A stretch of 64,000 bases of DNA from Candidatus Cybelea sp. (GTDB lineage Bacteria > Vulcanimicrobiota > Vulcanimicrobiia > Vulcanimicrobiales > Vulcanimicrobiaceae). The notes under the pieces were generated by a model. It had not been told where the DNA came from. It saw only the letters and a program-made list of their open reading frames with translations, and did not search any database. Numbering within the stretch: the first letter of the stretch is position 1; every line of letters starts with the position of its first letter. Made by a program: the position numbers and the translations under genes. The DNA lies in the NCBI GenBank assembly GCA_036489315.1, contig DASXFZ010000059.1:40541-104540 (forward strand), in the 5' to 3' direction. Shown one piece after another: positions 26,682-34,674 of this stretch.

Positions 26682-27845
26682 ACGCCCGGGAATTCGCGGC
26701 AAGAACGGCAGCCAGCGAACGACCGCGGGGAGGCCCTTTAGAAACGGTGCCCGGCCATCGGCAAGAACCTTCCCGATGATGCGCCGCTGGATGAAGAGCT
26801 GAAGCGCCTGTGTGAGACGCGCGGCCCTCTCCCGGCGGCGCTGTACGGCCCGAAGGTCGTCGATGGACAGGGTGCCGGAGCGCAGCTTGGGCGCGAGCAT
26901 GTTGGCAGTCGCGACCGCGTCCTGAATCGCGAGGTTGATGCCGACGCCGCCGATCGGAGACATCGCGTGCGCCGCATCGCCGATGCAGAGCAGCCCAGAG
27001 CGATACCACCGCCGCAGACGGTTGACGCGCACGGTCAACAGCTTCACGTCATCCCACGAGGTCAGCTCGTGCGTGCGATCGGCGAGAAACGGTACCAGTT
27101 CGGTGATCTGGCGCCGGAACTCCGTAAGCCCGCACTCGCGCAGCTCGGTCAGCGTCCCTTTCGGGATGACGTAAGCACACTGCCAGTACTCGCCCCGATC
27201 GATGAGCGCCATGATCCGGCCGCCGCGGACGTACCCGAACGTGTCGTGCGGATCGTGCGGATGTTTGGTCAAGCGCAGCCAGAGCACGTCCATCGGCGCG
27301 CCGAGTTCGATGATCTCGAGCCCCGCTTCCCTACGGACGACCGATTCTCGGCCGTCTGCCGCAACCGTCAGATCCGCGCGCACCTCAACGGGCCCATCGG
27401 GCGTTTGCGCGCGCACGCCCACGACGCGGCCCTGATCCCACAAGAGCTCCTCGCCGCGCATCTCCATCCCCAGCGTAAAATTCTCGTAACGCTTGGCCTC
27501 CTCGGCGAGAAAACTCAGGAACTCCCATTGCGGCATGAAGGCGACGAACTTGCAGCGCGTCGGAAGATGCGTGAAGTCGGCGACGGTTACCAGCCGGTCG
27601 CCGACGCTGCCCGAGAGGCTCGTCACCTCCTGGTGCGGCCGCTGCAGAAAGGCTTCGAGCAAACCGAGTTCGGCCATGACGTCGAGCGTGGACGGATGGA
27701 TCGTATCGCCGCGAAAGTCGCGCAGAAAGTCCGCGTGTTTTTCGAGTAAGATCGTGCGCACGCCGGCGCGCGCAAGAAGGAGTCCGGCCATCATTCCGGC
27801 CGGACCACCCCCGACGATGCAGCAGTCGTACTTCGTAGGCGTCAC
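26628..27845 (-). CDS. FAD-dependent aromatic hydroxylase-type monooxygenase
   Basis: A 405-residue group A flavoprotein monooxygenase. The FAD dinucleotide motif GGGPAGMMAGLLLARAG is at residues 12-28, the DG motif in TVAADGRESVVRREAG, and the second FAD motif CIGDAAHAMSPIGGVGINLAIQD near residue 290. It is similar to 4-hydroxybenzoate or phenol hydroxylases; the substrate is not known. The GTG start at 27845 overlaps the upstream stop as GTGA, so the two genes form an operon. Confidence 0.88.
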   Translation of the reverse strand: MTPTKYDCCIVGGGPAGMMAGLLLARAGVRTILLEKHADFLRDFRGDTIHPSTLDVMAELGLLEAFLQRPHQEVTSLSGSVGDRLVTVADFTHLPTRCKFVAFMPQWEFLSFLAEEAKRYENFTLGMEMRGEELLWDQGRVVGVRAQTPDGPVEVRADLTVAADGRESVVRREAGLEIIELGAPMDVLWLRLTKHPHDPHDTFGYVRGGRIMALIDRGEYWQCAYVIPKGTLTELRECGLTEFRRQITELVPFLADRTHELTSWDDVKLLTVRVNRLRRWYRSGLLCIGDAAHAMSPIGGVGINLAIQDAVATANMLAPKLRSGTLSIDDLRAVQRRRERAARLTQALQLFIQRRIIGKVLADGRAPFLKGLPAVVRWLPFLPRIPGRLVGLGFRPEHVLNLTVR

Positions 27846-28345
27846 CGCAACAATGTACTGTAGTAACGGTAGCGCGCAAACTCCGATTCTCGCTGATCGA
27901 CGCGGGCCTGGCATGCCGCTGCGATCTCGTCGATGAAATTCTCGAGCGAACGCGCGGCGACGCCCGGGGCGAGCGCCACGTCGAGCAGATTGCCGAAGAT
28001 CCGCATCGGCAGGTCGTAGGCTCCGGTTAGATAGAGCGTACACTCGCCGAGTTCGCCGGGCGTCACTCCCATTGCACCCTTGAATGTGGGGAACGTGGCT
28101 GGCGACCTGGCGGCGCGAAAGGTGATGTCGACCGCTTGTTGCTTCTCGTTTTTGGTGGCCGTCAAGTCGATCGGCACGGCCACGTAGCCGACGTCGGGCA
28201 GGTGCAAGTCGCCGAGCCCCACGTGAAGCGCGAAGCCTCGCCAAGGCCCTTCCTGTCTCGCAATCGATATTAGCACGTCGCCCAGCACTTGAAGCGCCAA
28301 CTCGGCTGGGACGCGGAGACTCCGTTCAAGTCGTACGTCGGGCAC
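27842..28345 (-). CDS. SRPBCC-like protein of unknown function
   Basis: A 167-residue soluble protein. The GTG at 28345 is chosen because GAGGAGG lies 5 bases upstream. The layout (RVPAELALQVLGDVL at the start, beta strands in the middle with GYVAVPIDLTATKNEKQQAVDITF, TLYLTGAYDLP, and a long final helix) resembles helix-grip SRPBCC folds that bind lipids or aromatic ligands. No firm family match can be claimed. It is co-translated with the flavin monooxygenase. Confidence 0.65.
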   Translation of the reverse strand: MPDVRLERSLRVPAELALQVLGDVLISIARQEGPWRGFALHVGLGDLHLPDVGYVAVPIDLTATKNEKQQAVDITFRAARSPATFPTFKGAMGVTPGELGECTLYLTGAYDLPMRIFGNLLDVALAPGVAARSLENFIDEIAAACQARVDQRESEFARYRYYSTLLR

Positions 28346-28429
28346 AAAAACCTCCTCTAGCGCTAGCATCTGTTCGCATATGCCGCACCCGGCCCATTGC
28401 CGGAGCCTTCCGGAATTGAGAAAGCTACG

Positions 28430-28590
28430 CTTGAAGATCAAACCCTGCCGATCGGGCAGGGCTGAACGCCCCTTCGGGGGCTCCCGGGGCGCCGCGCCCG
28501 CAACTGTATTTAGGGACGGTACTCACGACTGGCGTCCCGCAGCCCTGGGGAACGCTTTACCCCCATCGAACCCTTGCCTGGACAGGGAAA
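28430..28590 (+). promoter_or_regulatory. Highly structured leader RNA, class not recognised
   Basis: Four hairpins lie in a row just before the lipoprotein start: CCCTGCC/GGCAGGG (28443-28461), GCCCC-TTCG-GGGGC (28468-28481), GGGACG/CGTCCC (28513-28538) and TGGGG/CCCCA (28546-28565), followed by the Shine-Dalgarno GGGGAAGG at 28591. No ORF continues through it credibly. The consensus cores I know for cobalamin, c-di-GMP, c-di-AMP, TPP, SAM or glycine riboswitches are not seen. It could be an unknown riboswitch or a protein-binding leader. Confidence 0.4.
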
Positions 28591-28601
28591 GGGGAAGGCG
28601 T

Positions 28602-29045
28602 ATGAAGATTCCACTCGTCGTCTGCATGACCGTGCTGCTGTCAGGATGCGGCGGATCGCAGTCAGTCGCGGGTGCACCGAGTGCGGGGGCTCAATCCGCA
28701 ACGGGCTCCGCAGAGCGATCATCGCTTAAGAGATACTACCTGGCTAAACTAACAACCGTCGTGGGGAGTAGCCTTCCCGGGTCGTCTCTCTGCTTTCGGT
28801 TCAAACCCAATGGGAGCTGGTCGAGCACCGGCAGTGTAAGTTTTACTGGAACGTACCTTACCTCCGGTAAGCAGCTATACGCATCTGCCCTTTGGCTGCC
28901 ATCACCAGCGTTTTTTTTGACCTTCGAAGGGTCGGTCAATGCGAAGCAGGGCTCCGGTAAATTTACCTACAGCGGGATGAACGGCCAGCTATTTGGAGGT
29001 GGGACATTCACTATGACGGCCGAGCAAAGCAAGTCCTGCAGCTGA
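28602..29045 (+). CDS. Small lipoprotein of unknown function
   Basis: A 147-residue lipoprotein: MKIPLVVCMTVLLSGCGGS is a classical lipobox with the acylated cysteine at residue 16. The mature part is serine/glycine-rich with beta-strand character (SVSFTGTYLTSGKQLYASAL, FEGSVNAKQGSGKFTYSG), ending near a conserved-looking KSCS. The start has GGGGAAGG 3-9 bases upstream. It is a single-gene unit between a structured leader and a good terminator. No family is recognised. Confidence 0.75.
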   Translation: MKIPLVVCMTVLLSGCGGSQSVAGAPSAGAQSATGSAERSSLKRYYLAKLTTVVGSSLPGSSLCFRFKPNGSWSSTGSVSFTGTYLTSGKQLYASALWLPSPAFFLTFEGSVNAKQGSGKFTYSGMNGQLFGGGTFTMTAEQSKSCS

Positions 29046-29070
29046 GAACCGCGCCTGCCTTCTACGCGTT

Positions 29071-29101
29071 CAAGAGCGGCGACCGGCCGCTCTTTTCTTT
29101 T
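29071..29101 (+). terminator. Rho-independent terminator
   Basis: Stem AGAGCGGC/GCCGCTCT (29073-29080 with 29086-29093), 5-base loop, followed by TTTTCTTTT. It lies 28 bases after the lipoprotein stop. Confidence 0.85.
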
Positions 29102-29152
29102 ATGGGCAAATGCCACTGCCTAACCGCCTACTAGGAGAAAGGCGCGCCTATC

Positions 29153-29173
29153 TACAATCTTAGGCACACCTAA
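29153..29173 (+). promoter_or_regulatory. -10 box with overlapping TTAGG-N4-CCTAA operator
   Basis: TACAAT (29153-29158) is a good -10 element, and the inverted repeat TTAGGCACACCTAA (29160-29173) follows at the expected transcription start. The half-sites TTAGG/CCTAA are those of DtxR/IdeR-type metal-responsive repressors, although the spacing is shorter than in the classic 19-bp IdeR box. The ATG of the metal oxidase-transporter gene is 2 bases after the repeat and there is no Shine-Dalgarno, so the mRNA is probably leaderless or nearly so. Confidence 0.6.
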
Positions 29174-29175
29174 AA

Positions 29176-31041
29176 ATGCCTTTTTTCCGGCCCGCCCTGC
29201 TGATCGGCGCGGCGATCGTCGCGCTCGCTGCCGTTCCGGGCGTGGCGCGAGCCGACGCCGACGACGTCGCCTCTCCGAACTCGACCTCGCTCGGTTTGCA
29301 GCCGCTCAGCGCCCCCATTCCGGTTGCGACGCCGGCTCCTGGGGAATCCCACTCGTTCCCCAGACCCGACGGCAGCTATCAAGCCGTCCCCGTAACGCAT
29401 GGCCGCATCAAGGTCTTTCATCTCGTCGAGCGCCAGGCACCGTGGTCGCTTAAGCCCGGCCTCACGGTTATGGCCAATACTTACAACGGCGTCGTTCCGG
29501 GGCCGGTGCTGCAAGTGCACCAGGGCGACACGGTCGTCATCGACTACACGAACGACGGCGCGACGTCCGATTCGATCCACCTTCACGGCATTCACGACAT
29601 ACCTGTCGATATGGACGGCGTCGCCGGCATTTCGCAGTCGCTCGTTCCGACGGGCGGCCACTTCGTCTATCGCTTCGTCGCCGACCAGCCCGGTACGTTC
29701 ATCTATCACACTCACGACAACGAAGCGATGCTCGATTCGGGGCTCTACGGCGCGATCGTCGTGCAGCCCGCGCATCCGCTTCCCGTGGAGCGCAACCTCG
29801 CGCACGATTTCGTCGAAGTCATCTCCTCCTGGCAGATCCGCAGCGTTGCCGAAAACCACTTCACGCTCAACGGCAAAGAGTACCCTGCAACGCGTCAGCT
29901 CGACGTGCGTTCCGGCGAATATTTTCGCGTCCGCTGGATCAACATCTCGGGCGAAGAGTTCCACACGATGCACACTCACGGGCACTACCAGCGGATCATC
30001 GCCCGCGATGCCGCGCCGCTCGATTACCGGGATATCCAAGACACCGTTCTGATCTCCCCGGGGCAGCGCGTCGATGTTGTAATTCACGCCAATGCGAAGC
30101 CGGGTACGTGGCTCGTGCACTGTCACGTCATGGATCACATCGAAGATTCGATGGGCATGCCGGCCGGGTTGATCACGGCGATCCACTACATCGGCACGCC
30201 GAACACGCTGGCCTCGATGTACCGGGCCATGACGCCGATTGCAGGCGCGACGACGCATGCGCTGAGCTTTTGGACGACGGTACTGCTGGGCGCGATCGCC
30301 GGTTTTACGATCTTTCTGGGCCTGCCGATCGCCCGCGCGCGCAGCTTCTCGCCGCAGACGGTCGCCCTGCTCAATGCGCTCGCGATCGGGATCCTTCTCT
30401 ATCTCGTCGTTGAGATCGCGCAAAACGCGATCGCTCCGATCTCGCAAGCACTTGGAACCTGGCACGCCGGCGCTGCGGCATTCCCAGTCGCGCTCGTGAC
30501 GGTCTTCGTGCTCGGTCTGGCAATCGGTCTGGTCGGACTGGGAAGCGCGGCGACGCATTTTACGCGCAAGGCCGCGCAGCACGCCGACAATCCGGTCCTA
30601 CTGGCGGCGATCATCGCGATCGGCATCGGCGCGCACAATTTTGGTGAAGGCCTTGCGATCGGAGCCTCGGCCGCCTCAGGAGCGACGGCGGTCGCGCTGG
30701 CGCTGATCGTGGGCTTCGGGCTGCACAACGCGACGGAAGGCTTCGGAGTCGCGGCGCCCCTGGTCGGCCGCGTGGTCCCGTCGTGGGCCCAGATCGGCCT
30801 GGCAGGATTGATTGCCGGCGGCCCAACATTCATCGGCACGATTGTCGGGTACAGCTTCTACTCACCGACGCTCTCGGTGTTATTCCTCGCGATTGCGATC
30901 GGAGCGTTGGTCTTCGTCATCGGCGAGCTGTGGAACGTGCTGCGGCGGACCGGCCTGACAGCGACCGTAACCGCGACGATGTGCGCCGGCTTTTTGATCG
31001 CACTGGCAACCGAACTCTTTCTCGATATGAATGGAGGATAG
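29176..31041 (+). CDS. Multicopper oxidase fused to ZIP-family metal permease
   Basis: A 621-residue single chain. After a signal peptide (ends ARA, about residue 25) a multicopper oxidase region carries all four copper motifs: HLHGIH near 136, HTH near 178, HTMHTHGH near 262 and HCHVMDHIEDSM near 314, the last with type 1 cysteine, histidine and methionine ligands. From about residue 360 there are roughly eight membrane segments with the ZIP signatures HNFGEGLAIG (about 486) and HNATEGFG (about 516). The ORF is continuous without a frame change. The likely role is oxidation of a metal such as Fe(II) or Mn(II) outside the membrane coupled to its transport, comparable in logic to yeast Fet3/Ftr1; the metal is inferred, not shown. 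Confidence 0.9.
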   Translation: MPFFRPALLIGAAIVALAAVPGVARADADDVASPNSTSLGLQPLSAPIPVATPAPGESHSFPRPDGSYQAVPVTHGRIKVFHLVERQAPWSLKPGLTVMANTYNGVVPGPVLQVHQGDTVVIDYTNDGATSDSIHLHGIHDIPVDMDGVAGISQSLVPTGGHFVYRFVADQPGTFIYHTHDNEAMLDSGLYGAIVVQPAHPLPVERNLAHDFVEVISSWQIRSVAENHFTLNGKEYPATRQLDVRSGEYFRVRWINISGEEFHTMHTHGHYQRIIARDAAPLDYRDIQDTVLISPGQRVDVVIHANAKPGTWLVHCHVMDHIEDSMGMPAGLITAIHYIGTPNTLASMYRAMTPIAGATTHALSFWTTVLLGAIAGFTIFLGLPIARARSFSPQTVALLNALAIGILLYLVVEIAQNAIAPISQALGTWHAGAAAFPVALVTVFVLGLAIGLVGLGSAATHFTRKAAQHADNPVLLAAIIAIGIGAHNFGEGLAIGASAASGATAVALALIVGFGLHNATEGFGVAAPLVGRVVPSWAQIGLAGLIAGGPTFIGTIVGYSFYSPTLSVLFLAIAIGALVFVIGELWNVLRRTGLTATVTATMCAGFLIALATELFLDMNGG

Positions 31042-31049
31042 GCGGCGGA

Positions 31050-31346
31050 ATGACGTTCGAGGAGTTCTACCCGGAGTATCTCGCGGCGCACCGCGACCCG
31101 CGGACGAAGCTCGTGCATACCGCGGGCTTACTTGGGGGCCTGTCGCTCGGGCTGACGGGAATCGCGCTGCGCCGCCCGTCGCTCATCCTTGGCGGCTTGG
31201 CGCTGGGCTATCTCCCGGCGTTCGTCTCGCACTGGGTCTTCGAGAAGAACCAGCCCAAAACGCTCGAGCACCCGTTTCTCTCCTTTTGCGGCGACTTCGT
31301 GATGGTCTACCAGTTCCTCACCGATCAAATCGATGAAGAAGCGTAA
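31050..31346 (+). CDS. DUF962 (Mpo1-like) membrane protein
   Basis: A 98-residue protein opening TFEEFYPEYLAAHRDPRTKLVHTAG, then a hydrophobic hairpin, then PAFVSHWVFEKNQPKTLEHP. The histidines in LAAHRD, LVHT, SHW and EHP are those conserved in DUF962; the yeast member Mpo1 is a 2-hydroxy fatty acid dioxygenase. A lipid-related activity is possible. It starts 8 bases after the oxidase-ZIP gene and overlaps dacB by 14 bases. Confidence 0.82.
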   Translation: MTFEEFYPEYLAAHRDPRTKLVHTAGLLGGLSLGLTGIALRRPSLILGGLALGYLPAFVSHWVFEKNQPKTLEHPFLSFCGDFVMVYQFLTDQIDEEA

Positions 31347-32907
31347 CGCGCTCGTCCTCGCGGCGGCACTGCTCGTGCCTAACGCCGCGCTCGCCGCGCC
31401 GCAAAGCGCAACATCCGCGCTCGACGCTATTGCAGCGCGTCAACGCTTTACCCACGCGATCGTTGCAGCGGACGTCTACGACCTCGATGCAAAGCGCCAG
31501 CTGTACGTCCGTAACGCCGCCGTGCTGATGGAGGCCGCGTCGACGACGAAGCTGCTGACGACGGGGACCAGCCTCGCCCTGCTCGGCCCGAACTTCCGTT
31601 GGACCACGCCCGTCTATCGCATCGGCACCGTCGATTCGAGCGGCGTGCTGCACGGCGACCTCGTCCTGGTCGCAAGCGGCGATCCCAATCTTTCCCAGCG
31701 AATTCGACCCGACGGAACGCTCGCGTTCGAGAACGAAGATCACTCTTACGACGGAAGCTACGACACGCGCGCGGTTCCGGGCGATCCGCTTGCGGTTCTG
31801 CGGGATCTCGCCGCGCAGGTAGCAAAGTCCGGGATCAAGCAAGTCGACGGCCGCGTCGTCGTCGACTCCTCGCTCTTTGCCGATGCCGGGCCGGAGGGTG
31901 GAACGGCGGCGGTGGTTTCGCCGATCGTCGTCAACGATAACCTGGTCGACGTTACGCTGAGCCCGGGTACGAATGCCGGTGACGCCGTCTCGATGAGCGT
32001 CTCGCCCCAAACGCCCTACGTCCGTTTCGTCAATAATGCGAAGACGAGCGCGCCGAAGACCGAACCGACGATCGACCTTTCGACCGACAAGACCAATGCC
32101 GACGGATCGCACAGCGTAACGGTCACGGGAACGATGCCGCCGGGCCGGCCGATCCTCTTTGTCTATCGCGTGCCGACGCCGGGACGCTTCGCCCAGGATG
32201 CCTTTACCGTCGCGCTGCCGGCCGCCGGCGTAACCGTAAATCCGCCCTCGGGCGGGCCCGAGTTCGACCGTGCTGCCGCAGCTGTTTCATATACATCCCC
32301 AAATCTCGTTGCCAGCCATGTGTCGCCGCCGCTTTCGGAAGACATCTACATCACGCTCAAGGTGAGCGACAACCTGCACGCCGCGCTCCTGCCGTATATG
32401 TGGGCGATCTACGTTGCCCACGCCAAGACGGATCTTTTGAAGACGGGATTCGCGCAGGAACGCGCGCTGCTCACCGGAGCCGGCCTCGACCTACGCGGCG
32501 CCGCGCAGCAAGACGGCCTGGGAAGCTCGGCGTTCTTTACGCCGCAGTTTATGGTGAGTTACTTGGCGTGGGCCTACCGCCAGTCGTGGTATAAACCGTT
32601 TTGGCGCAGCCTGCCGATCTTGGGCGTCGACGGTACGCTCTTCAACATTCAGAATGGATCGCCGGCCGCGGGGAAGGTGCACGCGAAGACCGGCACGTGG
32701 GGATCGCAAGATCTGCTCAACGACGACGGCCTCTACACCAAAGGGCTCGCCGGATACATGACGACCAGTCACGGGCGCCATATCGCGTTCGCGTTTTATA
32801 TCAACCGGATGGCCGGCAAGCCGAGCGTCGACCAGAGTAAGGACGGCGCTCATTATGCGGGCCAAACGCTCGGTGAAATGGCGACCGACGTCTACGAAAA
32901 ACTCTAG
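31333..32907 (+). CDS. dacB: D-alanyl-D-alanine carboxypeptidase/endopeptidase (PBP4, S13)
   Basis: A 524-residue exported penicillin-binding protein acting on peptidoglycan cross-links. The signal peptide ends NAALA near residue 22. The serine-lysine motif STTK is near residue 70 and the KTG motif in HAKTGTWGSQD near residue 455. Between them is the large insertion of class C low-mass PBPs. The middle motif SxN, usually in DGSGLSRxN, reads DGLGSSAFF here, so an asparagine is not visible in its place. It converges on the next gene with a 4-base overlap. Confidence 0.88.
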   Translation: MKKRNALVLAAALLVPNAALAAPQSATSALDAIAARQRFTHAIVAADVYDLDAKRQLYVRNAAVLMEAASTTKLLTTGTSLALLGPNFRWTTPVYRIGTVDSSGVLHGDLVLVASGDPNLSQRIRPDGTLAFENEDHSYDGSYDTRAVPGDPLAVLRDLAAQVAKSGIKQVDGRVVVDSSLFADAGPEGGTAAVVSPIVVNDNLVDVTLSPGTNAGDAVSMSVSPQTPYVRFVNNAKTSAPKTEPTIDLSTDKTNADGSHSVTVTGTMPPGRPILFVYRVPTPGRFAQDAFTVALPAAGVTVNPPSGGPEFDRAAAAVSYTSPNLVASHVSPPLSEDIYITLKVSDNLHAALLPYMWAIYVAHAKTDLLKTGFAQERALLTGAGLDLRGAAQQDGLGSSAFFTPQFMVSYLAWAYRQSWYKPFWRSLPILGVDGTLFNIQNGSPAAGKVHAKTGTWGSQDLLNDDGLYTKGLAGYMTTSHGRHIAFAFYINRMAGKPSVDQSKDGAHYAGQTLGEMATDVYEKL

Positions 32908-33677
32908 GAATCTGCCGAGGCAAACGCCAGCGATCCGCCGCAGAGAGCGACCGCGATAAAAAGACTCTGCCACTCAGCCGGGCTCTGCGTCGCTCCCGCA
33001 ATGCCGTAGAGCCCTGCGACCCGCGGGGCGTGCAGCGTAACGACCCAGATCGCAAACATCAAGGCTACACCAAAACCCGCCCAGCGCTCGAGGATGCGCA
33101 ATGCGATCGCGACTCCCGCAGCGACGAAGGCAACGCCGAAGGCGGCCACCCAAAACTGGTGCCAGGGAATCCACGTTGCGATCAGCGTCGCAATGAACGC
33201 GAGCGCAAGAAAGTGATCGATGCCAAAAACGATCAGCGAAATCGCCAACGCGTACCGGGCGAACTGCACGATCGGGCTCTTGGGTGCTTCGCCGGCGAGC
33301 AGCCACGCCAGACTTGCCAGCGCGAGCAGTTCGAAGACCCCCGTGCGCACGCTGATATTCGCGGGCGCTAAGAGGCCTCTGGGAACGTCGAGAACGAGAT
33401 CGGCCAGCAGCAAGAGCGCGCCGGTGAAGAGCGCCGCGTTGCGGCGCGTTTGCCGCGCCAGCATGCCCGCGGCGCCTAGGGCCAGCACGGCGCCAAAAAG
33501 GATGGCGAGCCAGGGTACCGCCGGCAGCCACGGGATGATGCCGATGACCCGGTGGCCGTGAACGGGCGGAAGCGACGTGTTCGCGAAGACGATCGTTTCC
33601 ACGCCGATGGCGCCGATCGCCAACGCAAAGATTGCCGCTCCAGCGTTTCGCATCAACCGCCGGAACGCGCGGGGCAT
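32904..33677 (-). CDS. Polytopic membrane protein of unknown function
   Basis: A 257-residue membrane protein with about seven or eight hydrophobic segments. Features include an early VHGHRVIGIIPWLPAVPW, a middle DLVLDVPRGLLAPANISVRTGVFELLAL, ARYALAISLIVFGIDHFLAL and a late IWVVTLHAPRVAG. The pattern resembles DoxX-like or DUF4267-type integral membrane proteins, without certain assignment. The start is the ATG at 33677; an in-frame ATG lies 8 codons later. It follows the dehydratase gene on the same strand by 14 bases. Confidence 0.65.
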   Translation of the reverse strand: MPRAFRRLMRNAGAAIFALAIGAIGVETIVFANTSLPPVHGHRVIGIIPWLPAVPWLAILFGAVLALGAAGMLARQTRRNAALFTGALLLLADLVLDVPRGLLAPANISVRTGVFELLALASLAWLLAGEAPKSPIVQFARYALAISLIVFGIDHFLALAFIATLIATWIPWHQFWVAAFGVAFVAAGVAIALRILERWAGFGVALMFAIWVVTLHAPRVAGLYGIAGATQSPAEWQSLFIAVALCGGSLAFASADS

Positions 33678-33691
33678 CGCGATCGTGACGC

Positions 33692-34663
33692 TTATTCCGC
33701 GGCGATCAGCTCGAAGAACTTCGCAAGATCGATGTTCCCGCCGGATACCACGGCGACGATCGGTCCCTTCAGGTCCTTGCTGCGCAGCGCGGCGGCCACT
33801 GAGAGCGCGCCGGCGCCCTCGGCGATGACGCGCGCTTTTTCGGCGAGCAAACGCATGGCGCTTCTCGTTTCGTCGAGCGTAACGACGATCGAACCGTCGA
33901 CGACGGGCCGCATTCGCTCCCACATCCGCGGAAAGACGCTCTTCCCGCCGGAGCCGTCGACGAACGTTGCCTGCCACTGCGGAAAAACGGAGGCTTGGCC
34001 GCGCGCAAACGAGAGCGCGCCCGGCGCCGCGGTCTCCGGCTCGGCACCGTAGACGCGCACGTTGCGCTTGCGTGCTCGAACGCCGGAAGCGACGCCGGTA
34101 ACGAGGCCGCCCCCACCAATCGCGGTGATGACGGTCTCGACGTTCGGGAGATCTTCGACGATCTCCAAGCCCATCGTCGCGTTGCCCGCGACGAAGTCGT
34201 CGTCGTCGAAAGGATGAACGAAGGTTCCATCGACACCTGGAAACGCGCGCTGCTCCATCGCCTCCCAGCACGCGTCGAACGACGCCTTGACGATCCGCGC
34301 GCCGAGCGCGCGCATACGCGCGACTTTCGTCTCGGGAGCAGTTTCGATCGTTACGACGGTGCACGGTACGGCAGCCGCGCGCGCCGCGTAGGCAACGCCT
34401 TGGCCGGCGTTACCGGCGCTGATCGTCCAGACGCCTTGGGAACGGCGTTCCGGCGCCAACATCGCGACGGCGTTGGCAGCTCCACGCAGCTTAAAGGAGT
34501 TGATTGGCTGCAGATTCTCCAGTTTCAAATAAATATCGGGGAATTCGCCGGTCAGCTGCAGCTTGACCAGCGGTGTGCGAAAGATCGTACCGGCGATTCG
34601 GATGCGAGCCGCTTCGATCTCTTGCGGCGTGACCGGCCGGATCGGCGGCAGGGTTCCTTCCAC
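33692..34663 (-). CDS. Threonine/serine dehydratase-like PLP enzyme
   Basis: A fold type II PLP enzyme of 323 residues that probably deaminates threonine or serine to the 2-oxo acid. The PLP lysine is in INSFKLRGAANAV, the phosphate-binding glycine loop in TAIGGGGLVTGVASG, and SAGNAGQGVAYAAR matches the substrate serine/glycine loop. There is no regulatory ACT domain, so it resembles catabolic threonine dehydratase or serine racemase. The GTG start at 34663 follows the lipoprotein stop by 11 bases. Confidence 0.87.
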   Translation of the reverse strand: MEGTLPPIRPVTPQEIEAARIRIAGTIFRTPLVKLQLTGEFPDIYLKLENLQPINSFKLRGAANAVAMLAPERRSQGVWTISAGNAGQGVAYAARAAAVPCTVVTIETAPETKVARMRALGARIVKASFDACWEAMEQRAFPGVDGTFVHPFDDDDFVAGNATMGLEIVEDLPNVETVITAIGGGGLVTGVASGVRARKRNVRVYGAEPETAAPGALSFARGQASVFPQWQATFVDGSGGKSVFPRMWERMRPVVDGSIVVTLDETRSAMRLLAEKARVIAEGAGALSVAAALRSKDLKGPIVAVVSGGNIDLAKFFELIAAE

Positions 34664-34674
34664 GCGCAATCGCC

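Noticed and set aside
28430..28600. Cobalamin or c-di-GMP-I riboswitch
   Set aside because: The B12 box and the GGCAAACC...CGCAAAGC core are absent; only a partial CAAACC-stem-GG resemblance exists, so it is kept as an unknown structured leader.
29170..30582. Minus-strand ORF of 470 codons
   Set aside because: Antisense to the oxidase-permease fusion, arginine/aspartate-rich without motifs.
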